Source of the DNA: Nocardia cyriacigeorgica GUH-2
Lineage (GTDB): Bacteria > Actinomycetota > Actinomycetes > Mycobacteriales > Mycobacteriaceae
Direction: 5' to 3'
NCBI RefSeq assembly: GCF_000284035.1
Contig: NC_016887.1
Coordinates: 2,170,001 to 2,234,000, forward strand
DNA length: 64,000 nt
Shown one piece after another: positions 54,856 through 64,000 of the stretch (the stretch's first letter is position 1; each line of letters opens with the position of its first letter). Made by a program: the position numbers and the translations under genes. The notes under the pieces are model-generated. The model saw nothing but the letters and a program-made list of their open reading frames with translations. It did not search any database and was not told the DNA's origin.

Positions 54856-56607
54856 GTGCGTACCGATCGGAAAGTCATCGTGTTACTGGCCGCCGTCGCA
54901 TTGTTGTCCGCGGGATGCTCGTCGGGGCCGGAACAGCCCGACACCGTGGCCGGCGAGTTCGTCGAGGCTCTGAACAGGGACGATCTGCCTGCGGCGGCGG
55001 CGCTGACCGATAATCCGGCGCAGGCGGGGGACGCGCTGCGCGGGCTGTACGAGGGGTTGGGGTCGGAGGTGGTGTTCCGGGTCGACAGTGCCGACGACGA
55101 CCGGTTCACCCTCGCCGCCACCTGGAAGCTCGGCAAGGACGGCAAAAATGAATGGACCTACACCACCACGGGTACCGCTGCCGAATCCGGTGATGACTGG
55201 AAGATCGACTGGAACCCGGCGACGGTCGCGCCCGGCCTGGAGAAGGGGCCGCTGAGTTACGCGCCGGTGTATCCGGACCCCGCGCGGGTGCTCGACGCGA
55301 GCGGGGGCGAACTCATGACCGAGCAGGTCGTCACCCTGGTGAACCTCGCGCCCGGCGCCGACACCGCCGCCGTCGCCGCGCTGCTCGCCCCGCTGGCGCC
55401 CACCATCACCGCCGAATCGCTGAACGCCGACCTCGCCGCTGCCGCAGGCAAATCCATCACGCCGATCACCCTGCGCGCCGGCGATATCGCGCCGATCCAG
55501 GAGGCCCTGGCCGCGACGCCCGGCGTCACCTTGGCCCCGCAGACCAGGCTGCTGACCACCGACAAATCGCTGTCCGCGCCGACGCTGTCCGGCCTCAACG
55601 AACTGTGGCAGCAGCGCGCCGACGAGGCCGCGGGCTGGGCCGTGCACGCACAGACACCGCAGGGCACCGAACGCGTCGCGGGCCAGGATCCCCGCCCGGC
55701 CGCCGACATCACCACCACCCTCGATATAAATCTCCAGCACGCGGCCGAGGCGGCGCTGGCGCCGATCGCCCAGCCGGCCGCGGTCGTCGCTCTCCAGCCG
55801 TCGACGGGCAAGGTCGTGGCCGTCGCCCAGAACGAGGCCGCCGACGCGCAGGGGCCGATCGCGCTGACCGGGCTGTATCCACCCGGTTCGACGTTCAAGA
55901 CGGTGACGGTGTCGGCGGCGCTCGCGAACGGCGCCGTCACCCCGGACACCGTGCTGCCCTGCCCGGGCGAGGCGAATATCGAGGGCCGCCGCATCCCCAA
56001 CGACGACAAATTCGACCTGGGTGAGGTACCGCTGCACACCGCTTTCGCCCGCTCCTGCAACACCACCATGGCGCGGCTCGCGGTGAACCTGCCGCCGAAC
56101 GCGCTCACCGACACCGCCGCGCAGCTGGGCCTCGGCATCGACTACGTCACTCCCGGCCTCACCACCGTCACCGGCTCGGTCCCGCCCGCGGACACCCCCG
56201 CCGAACGAGTCGAATCGAGCATCGGCCAGGGCACCGTTACCGCCTCGCCGTTCGGCATGGCGCTGGTCGCGGCCTCGCTCGCGCACGGGAGCCCACCGGC
56301 GCCGATGATCGTCGCGGATGCGCCAGGCGTCGCAGATCGGACACCGCCACCGCTGCCCGCGGGCGTGGCCGAGCAGGTGCGCACCATGATGCGCGAGACG
56401 ATCACCGCGGGCACGGCCACCCAGCTCGCCGACATCCCCGGCCTGCTCGGCAAGACCGGCACCGCTGAATACGGCGACAACTCTAGTGCGCACGGCTGGT
56501 TCGTCGGCATCGACGGTGATCTGGCGTTCGCGGTGTTCGTGGCGGACGCGGGCAGTTCCGCCCCTGCCGTGGAGGCCGCGGGACGCATGCTGCGCGGGAG
56601 TCGCTGA
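54856..56607 (+). CDS. Class B penicillin-binding lipoprotein with NTF2-like N-domain
   Basis: This 583-residue transpeptidase cross-links peptidoglycan outside the membrane. The signal VLLAAVALLSAGC has a lipobox (Cys about 21), as in the mycobacterial Rv2864c-type PBP lipoprotein. An NTF2-like domain follows (TVAGEFVEALNRDDLPAAAA). The transpeptidase motifs are YPPGSTFKTVTV (S-x-x-K), FARSCNTTMARL (S-x-N) and LLGKTGTAEYGD (K-T-G). The GTG at 54856 gives a proper signal peptide. A Ser/Thr kinase gene follows 198 bases on, though direct regulation is inference. Confidence 0.92.
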   Translation: MRTDRKVIVLLAAVALLSAGCSSGPEQPDTVAGEFVEALNRDDLPAAAALTDNPAQAGDALRGLYEGLGSEVVFRVDSADDDRFTLAATWKLGKDGKNEWTYTTTGTAAESGDDWKIDWNPATVAPGLEKGPLSYAPVYPDPARVLDASGGELMTEQVVTLVNLAPGADTAAVAALLAPLAPTITAESLNADLAAAAGKSITPITLRAGDIAPIQEALAATPGVTLAPQTRLLTTDKSLSAPTLSGLNELWQQRADEAAGWAVHAQTPQGTERVAGQDPRPAADITTTLDINLQHAAEAALAPIAQPAAVVALQPSTGKVVAVAQNEAADAQGPIALTGLYPPGSTFKTVTVSAALANGAVTPDTVLPCPGEANIEGRRIPNDDKFDLGEVPLHTAFARSCNTTMARLAVNLPPNALTDTAAQLGLGIDYVTPGLTTVTGSVPPADTPAERVESSIGQGTVTASPFGMALVAASLAHGSPPAPMIVADAPGVADRTPPPLPAGVAEQVRTMMRETITAGTATQLADIPGLLGKTGTAEYGDNSSAHGWFVGIDGDLAFAVFVADAGSSAPAVEAAGRMLRGSR

Positions 56608-56805
56608 CCAGGGCTGAGGCGGCCGGGCTCCGAGGCCCGCAAAGGAACCGCGCGTTCCGGCGCGTCGCGCGGCGTGTCGAGCTGAATTCGCACCCATCCG
56701 GCACGGTGCCGGTGCCGTGCTCGCAGGTGGCGGGGTAGTGGGGAGCGCCGGCGGCGAGTGAGGGGTGTATCAGTGGCCGGTGCGGCCCGCACGCCAGCTA
56801 CACTC

Positions 56806-58476
56806 GTGCCGAACGCGCGAGCGGTCAAGTACGCGATTTGTCACATTTCGAGAAGGTTCGGAGTAGGCGCCATCGATACCGGTCAGTTGATCGCGGAGCA
56901 TTACCGCCTGGTCGAGCGGATTGGTAGCGGCGGCACAGGCGTAGTTTGGCGTGCCATCGACGAGCGCTTGCAGCGATCGGTCGCGGTCAAGCAGATCCAC
57001 ATCAAACCCAGTCTGCCCGAGGCGGAACGCGATGTGCTGCGCCAGCGCGCCATCCGGGAAGCGCGCAACGCGGCCAGGTTCCAGCATCCGAACGCGATCG
57101 TCGTCTTCGACATCACCGAACACAACGGCGACCCGTGCCTGGTGATGGAATACCTGAAATCGCGCAGCCTCGCCCAAGTGCTGTCGGCGCAGGGCGCGGT
57201 GCCGTTGAACCAGGTCGCGCGCATCGGCGAACAGGTCGCCTCGGCGCTGATCGCGGCGCATCAGGCCGGAATCGTGCACCGTGACGTCAAACCCGGCAAT
57301 GTGCTGCTCGACGACCACGGCACCGTGAAGATCACCGACTTCGGCATCTCGCGCGCCGCGGGCGATGTGACTCTCACCGAAACCGGCCTGATCTGCGGTA
57401 CCGCCGCCTATCTCGCGCCGGAGGTGGCGCGCGGCGCCGACCCGACGCCCGCCGCCGACGTTTTCGCCCTGGGCGCCACCCTCTTTCACGCCCTCGAAGG
57501 CGAACCGCCTTACGGCGCAAGCTCGAACCCGCTGGCCGTGCTGTACGCAGCGGCCAACGGGCAGGTCAGCGAGCCGCGCAATGCCGGTCCCGCAACCGAT
57601 TTCCTGCTGCAACTGCTGAGCCCGCAGCCCGAGGACCGGCCCACCATGCGGATGGCGCGCGATCAGCTCGCCGCCTTCGCCGACGCCGGCGAGGACGCGG
57701 TGCCCGCCGGATTCGTCCCGGCCAGTGAGGCCTACGGCCGCCGCAACGGCGACGGCGCCACCGAGGTGGTCGCCACCCGCGCGTTGCGTTCCCGCGCCGC
57801 GGCCGCTGGCCCGGCCACCGAACGTCAGCCCGCGCCGCGGCGCAGTTCGGTCGCGGTGGATACCGCCGCGCATCGCCCGGTGGAGCCCGCGCGCGATCAT
57901 CCCGAGACCGCGGCCCATCCGCGCACCACCACCCAGCCACGCCCGGCCTCACCGGCTGCGGGCAAACGACGGGCCGTGCTCATCGGCGCCCTCGTCGGTG
58001 CGGTGGTGGCTGTGTCGGCGCTGCTGGTGAGCGCCTTCAACAGCGCCGACGACGACTCCTCACCGCAGGCCTCGGCCTCGTCGGTGGCCACCGCGCCCTC
58101 GGGCGATCCGAGCACCTCGGCGGCGGTGCCGCTGCTCGGGCAGACCCCGAGCGTCGGCGGCAAGGTCACCGATATCGGCGCCGCCGGGCAGCTGGTCGAG
58201 CGGTTCTACAGCGACCCGGAGAGCTCCTGGTCGCTGCTGACACCCGCCGCCCAGAAGGTCTACACCGACCAGCAAGGTTTCCGGCAGTACTGGAGCGCCG
58301 ACGGCCGCACCATCCAGAGCTTCGGCCGCATTTACGCCCCCAACGGCGTCAACGCAGACGGCTCGGTCGACATGCGCGTCACCGGCCTCACCTACGGCGG
58401 CCAGAGCAAGAACCCCAGCCTGCGCATCATCGACGCCGGCGGTGGGCGGCTGCTCATCGACAGCGACACCCGGTAG
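56806..58476 (+). CDS. Transmembrane Ser/Thr protein kinase (PknB-like)
   Basis: The kinase domain shows the glycine loop ERIGSGGTGVVWRA, VAVKQI (Lys), the catalytic HRDVKPGNVLL, DFGISRA, and TAAYLAPEVARG. A Pro/Ala-rich linker leads to one membrane helix (AVLIGALVGAVVAVSALLVS) and an outer domain of about 130 residues without PASTA repeats. The start is unclear: GTG 56806 is used, but similarity begins at IDTGQLIAEHYRL. An ATC at 56872 has GGAG eight bases before it. The PBP gene lies upstream. Confidence 0.88.
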   Translation: MPNARAVKYAICHISRRFGVGAIDTGQLIAEHYRLVERIGSGGTGVVWRAIDERLQRSVAVKQIHIKPSLPEAERDVLRQRAIREARNAARFQHPNAIVVFDITEHNGDPCLVMEYLKSRSLAQVLSAQGAVPLNQVARIGEQVASALIAAHQAGIVHRDVKPGNVLLDDHGTVKITDFGISRAAGDVTLTETGLICGTAAYLAPEVARGADPTPAADVFALGATLFHALEGEPPYGASSNPLAVLYAAANGQVSEPRNAGPATDFLLQLLSPQPEDRPTMRMARDQLAAFADAGEDAVPAGFVPASEAYGRRNGDGATEVVATRALRSRAAAAGPATERQPAPRRSSVAVDTAAHRPVEPARDHPETAAHPRTTTQPRPASPAAGKRRAVLIGALVGAVVAVSALLVSAFNSADDDSSPQASASSVATAPSGDPSTSAAVPLLGQTPSVGGKVTDIGAAGQLVERFYSDPESSWSLLTPAAQKVYTDQQGFRQYWSADGRTIQSFGRIYAPNGVNADGSVDMRVTGLTYGGQSKNPSLRIIDAGGGRLLIDSDTR

Positions 58477-58505
58477 GGGTCGCGGCGCGCGATAACGCGG
58501 CCGAA

Positions 58506-59354
58506 CTATCCGTGCAGCGCGTTCGACGCCATCGTCGCAAGCAGCCGTAGCGAATCCGCGCTGGGCGATCCCGGTTCGGTGGTGTGGGCGATGAGGGCCT
58601 GGTCCGGATCGTCGGGCAGGCGCAGGGTTTCGAAACCGAGATCGAGCCGACCCACCACGGGGTGCAGGTAGACGTAGCGGCCGTGGGTCTTGTCCTTCAA
58701 CTCGTGCCGATCCCAGTGCCCGCGGAAATCCGGTGCGGTGGCGCAGAGTTCGTCGACCAGTTCGGTGATGCTCGGGTCGGCCGGATGCCGGGACAGGTCC
58801 AAACGCAGATAGGCCACCACATCGGCGGCTTTACCCGGCCAATCCTCGTACAACGCGCGGATGCCCTCGTCGAGAAACACCAACCGGGCCAGATTGCGTT
58901 CCCGCGGTGGCAGTGCACCGAAATCGGTGATCAGGGCCGCTGCCATGGCGTTCCAGGCGAGCACGGTGGTGCCGCGCCCGACGATATAGGCGGGCACGTC
59001 GGTCACCGCATCCAGCAGCCGCGACAGCCCGGGGCGCACCCGCTGCCGCTCCAGCGGATCGGTACCCGACCAGGGCCGGGCCAGCCGATACAGATGATCG
59101 CGCTCCACCGGATTCAATCGCAGCGCGCGGGCGACCGAATCCAGCACGGACTCCGAAAAGTGCAGGGTGCGGCCCTGTTCCAGGCGCACGTAATGGTCGA
59201 CGCTGACCCCGGCCAGCAAGGCCAGCTCCTCCCGGCGTAATCCGGGAACGCGCCGCCGGCCACCGTGCTCGGGGAGCCCGACCTGCTCTGGGCGTAGCCG
59301 CGCGCGCCGGGAACGCAGGAATTCACCGAGTTCAGCCCGTCGATCCAAGGTCAT
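58506..59354 (-). CDS. XRE regulator with MmyB-like ligand domain
   Basis: The ATG at 59354 gives 282 residues opening TLDRRAELGEFLRSRRARLR. The helix-turn-helix is GLRREELALLAGVSVDHYVR, LEQGRTLHFSESVLDSVARA (about 36-75). The MmyB-like domain shows YIVGRGTTVLAWNAMAAAL and LARLVFLDEGIRALYEDWPG. Such regulators bind small hydrophobic ligands and usually repress a divergent oxidoreductase gene, here the aldo/keto reductase. Confidence 0.92.
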   Translation of the reverse strand: MTLDRRAELGEFLRSRRARLRPEQVGLPEHGGRRRVPGLRREELALLAGVSVDHYVRLEQGRTLHFSESVLDSVARALRLNPVERDHLYRLARPWSGTDPLERQRVRPGLSRLLDAVTDVPAYIVGRGTTVLAWNAMAAALITDFGALPPRERNLARLVFLDEGIRALYEDWPGKAADVVAYLRLDLSRHPADPSITELVDELCATAPDFRGHWDRHELKDKTHGRYVYLHPVVGRLDLGFETLRLPDDPDQALIAHTTEPGSPSADSLRLLATMASNALHG

Positions 59355-59495
59355 GGGGTCCAGTATCGCGGTGCGGCGGCGTCCATGCCTGGTCATCGGA
59401 TGCCCAGGCTCGACCAGCACTGTTTACCGGGTGCCGGACGCCGGACAGTGGTGGTCGAACCGGAACCGCTCCGGTGCGAAAGGAAGAAAACGAAC

Positions 59496-60536
59496 ATGAG
59501 CACCACTCGCGCATTCGGCGACACCGGCATGAACCTCACCCCGCTCGGTCTCGGGACCTGGGTGATGGCCGGTGCGGGCTGGGAGTATTCCTGGGGCGCG
59601 ACCGAGGACGCGGATTCGATCGCCGCCATCCGGCATGCGGTGAGCTCCGGCCTGAACTGGCTCGACACGGCACCGGCCTACGGCCTCGGACACGCGGAGG
59701 AACTTGTGGGCCGCGCTCTGGCGGACATCCCCGAATCCGACCGCCCCTACATCTTCACCAAAACCGGCCTGATCTGGGGCGAGGGCGATGACCGGAGCGG
59801 ACCGCCGCGGCGGGTCATGCGACCGGAGATCGTGCGCGCCGAACTCGAGAACTCGCTGCGCCGGCTGCGCGTCGACCACATCGACCTGTACCAGGTGCAT
59901 TGGCCGGACACCGGCGCGATCTTCGTCTACGGCGAGGAGGGCCGGGCAGGTGAGCACGCCACCCCGCTCGAGGAGTACTGGCAGCTCATGGCGGATCTGA
60001 AGAAGGAAGGTAAGGTGCGCGCGATCGGGCTGTCCAATCACGACCTGGCCCAGCTCGCCACCGCGGAGTCGATCGCCCACGTCGACGCCATCCAGCCGCC
60101 GTTCTCCGCGATCAACCGGTCGGCGGCTCCGGAGATCGCCTGGGCGCGCGACAACGGCACCGGCGTGATCGTCTATTCACCGCTGCAATCGGGCCTGCTG
60201 ACCGGTGCGTTCACCGCCGAGCGCGCCCGCACCCTCGGCGCCGACGACTGGCGCGCTGCCCATGCCGATTTCACCACCGGTCTCACGGCCAACCTGGCGC
60301 TGGTCGAAGCGCTGCGACCGATCGCGGCCAGGCATGGCGTCACCGTCGCCGAGGTGGCCCTGGCCTGGGCCACCTCCTGGTCCGGGGTGACCGGTGCGAT
60401 CACCGGAGCACGTACGGCAGCCCAGATCGATGGGTGGATCGGCGCGTCGTCGCTGCGGCTGACCGATCAGGACCTCGCCGAGGTCGCCGCGGCGCTCACC
60501 GCCACCGGAGCCGGGACCGGGCCGATACGGCCGTGA
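59496..60536 (+). CDS. Aldo/keto reductase
   Basis: This 346-residue (alpha/beta)8-barrel NADP oxidoreductase starts after AAAGGAAG. The catalytic tetrad is seen as Asp and Tyr in NWLDTAPAYGLGHAEE, Lys in YIFTKTGLIW and His in LYQVHWPDTG. VRAIGLSNHD and VIVYSPLQSGLLTG are family phrases. The GPIRP end is normal. It is divergent from an XRE/MmyB regulator and followed by an ABM-domain gene 95 bases on; both may be induced together. Substrate unknown. Confidence 0.93.
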   Translation: MSTTRAFGDTGMNLTPLGLGTWVMAGAGWEYSWGATEDADSIAAIRHAVSSGLNWLDTAPAYGLGHAEELVGRALADIPESDRPYIFTKTGLIWGEGDDRSGPPRRVMRPEIVRAELENSLRRLRVDHIDLYQVHWPDTGAIFVYGEEGRAGEHATPLEEYWQLMADLKKEGKVRAIGLSNHDLAQLATAESIAHVDAIQPPFSAINRSAAPEIAWARDNGTGVIVYSPLQSGLLTGAFTAERARTLGADDWRAAHADFTTGLTANLALVEALRPIAARHGVTVAEVALAWATSWSGVTGAITGARTAAQIDGWIGASSLRLTDQDLAEVAAALTATGAGTGPIRP

Positions 60537-60631
60537 CCGGCCCATCGTCGCCGGGTCGTTCCCCCCGGGCACCCGCGGCGATCGACGACCACCAGCAGCG
60601 CTGCCGTCCCACCGCATCGAAGGAGCACCGC

Positions 60632-60919
60632 ATGACCTTGTTCGTGATCGCCGAATTCCGCGCCACGCCGGGACGGGAAGACCGGCTGCGCACGGCCCTG
60701 GAAGCGATGATCGAACTATCGCTGGACGAACCGGGCTGTCTGGCCTACCACCCGTACTCCGATCCCAATGATCCGGCGCGGATGGTGCTGGTCGAACAAT
60801 GGACCGGAGCGCGGGCGCTGGACGAGCATTTCACCACCGCCCACTTCCAGCACGTGCGCGCGGTGCTCGACCAGGTGCTGGCCGAGCCGATGACGATCCA
60901 CCGGCTGGTCCCGGCCTGA
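60632..60919 (+). CDS. ABM-domain (antibiotic biosynthesis monooxygenase-like) protein
   Basis: This 95-residue ferredoxin-like fold protein starts TLFVIAEFRATPGREDRLR. It has LDEPGCLAYHPYSDPNDPAR and VLVEQWTGARALDEHFTTAH, characteristic of YgiN/ABM proteins that act on quinones or haem or have unknown roles. AAGGAG precedes the ATG at 60632. It likely shares the aldo/keto reductase transcript. Confidence 0.9.
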   Translation: MTLFVIAEFRATPGREDRLRTALEAMIELSLDEPGCLAYHPYSDPNDPARMVLVEQWTGARALDEHFTTAHFQHVRAVLDQVLAEPMTIHRLVPA

Positions 60920-60927
60920 GGGTACCG

Positions 60928-61221
60928 GGCCGGAGGCACCCGGCAGGTGCGGTCCGGCCCGCGGACGGCCTGCGTTTCGTCGCCACCGACGTGTCGTGGT
61001 CCTCGGGTGACGGGCCGGAGGTGTCTGGCCCTGGCGAGGCGCTGGCCTTGGCGATGGTCGGCCGCACGGCCGCGCTCGACGACCTCACCGGCGAGGGCGT
61101 CGCGGAGCTGCGCCGCCGCTGCGCTCGAGAACAGGCGGGGCCAGGATCCCGAGGTCGCTGGGCCAGTGCCTGCCGCCCGGCTTGTGTGCTGATGTCGCGG
61201 ATGCCGAGCGGTGGCCGGTGA
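60928..61221 (+). pseudogene. Remnant of a maleylpyruvate isomerase-family (MDMPI) C-terminal domain
   Basis: The frame reads ADGLRFVATDVSWSSGDGPE, then VSGPGEALALAMVGRTAALD, DLTGEGVAELRRRC. This is the closing stretch of mycothiol-dependent maleylpyruvate isomerase / DinB-like proteins of about 200-250 residues. Upstream, the frame runs through the ABM gene in another frame, and no N-terminal domain is present. Past the match it reads unrelated sequence to a TGA at 61219. It looks like a 3' fragment of a deleted gene. Confidence 0.65.
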
Positions 61222-61387
61222 GCCTACGACCCGTGGTGCGGACGTCGTGACGTGCCGATTCGGACGACGGTGTGGGGCCCGGCGCACACTGGGCAGCCCG
61301 CGAGGATAACCGGTGGCGTCCGACCATTAGGCTGGTAGAGGCAACTTTCCCGTTGCGAACCCGCTGGAGACAAGGATCGACACCGAT

Positions 61388-64000
<2,613 letters not shown>

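Overview
The window is high-G+C actinobacterial DNA, most likely from Nocardia or a close mycolate-forming relative. Evidence: gene order bioA-bioF-bioD ... bioB-bsaP-DUF2567-like gene, then nrtR / nadA-nadB-nadC, then hisD-hisC-hisB follows the Mycobacterium tuberculosis Rv1563c-Rv1601 block; many GTG starts; an XRE(DUF5753)/DUF397 pair; an F420-type luciferase-like enzyme; several apparently leaderless promoters; many TetR and MarR regulators. The species cannot be fixed from the sequence alone.

Layout. 1-4.4 kb: a DoxX-type membrane protein cut by the left edge with a membrane partner, a TetR remnant, a TetR gene divergent from a tandem double-cupin gene, and a DUF2235 hydrolase. 4.4-9.0 kb (minus): treY and treX/glgX; treZ is not beside them. 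9.1-13.3 kb: bioA, a cupin/MarR divergent pair, and bioF-bioD. 13.4-18.6 kb: a Tat-exported cholesterol-oxidase-like GMC enzyme, a protein with a phage-tail-lysozyme-type domain, and a MarR-MFS efflux operon. 18.8-22.0 kb (minus): a cobalamin-riboswitch-controlled BtuC-(57-aa ORF)-BtuD-BtuF importer. 22.1-26.0 kb: an alpha/beta hydrolase and an SsuABC/NMT1-type importer. 26.0-31.3 kb: bioQ divergent from bioB-bsaP-DUF2567, DUF1353, a 61-aa basic protein, a hypothetical gene, and nrtR. 31.4-35.1 kb: nadABC. 35.2-41.1 kb: fadD divergent from thiolase-hydratase-hydratase-SDR and a double-headed TetR. 41.1-53.6 kb: accessory genes (winged-helix, APH-like kinase, LLM, YaeQ, DoxX/LysR, two secreted hydrolases, XRE with a broken DUF397 gene, TetR with an NAD(P)-binding protein, VOC, a repeat-bearing secreted peptide). 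53.7-60.9 kb: arylamine NAT, penicillin-binding lipoprotein, Ser/Thr kinase, XRE/aldo-keto reductase pair, ABM monooxygenase. 61.4-64.0 kb: hisD-hisC-hisB, cut by the right edge.

How it works together. Three near-identical 17-bp palindromes (CYTGAAC-N3-GTTCAAG) sit before bioA, before bioF and between bioQ and bioB, so BioQ probably controls all biotin genes in the window and itself. An NrtR-type 21-bp palindrome sits between nrtR and nadA. A cobalamin riboswitch precedes the B12 importer. Many other divergent pairs carry their own perfect inverted repeats, for which I give exact coordinates. The least explained items are a 57-aa ORF coupled at both ends inside the B12 operon, the lysozyme-domain protein without a signal peptide, the DUF397 gene with two compensating frame shifts, and several palindromes whose regulators are unknown.
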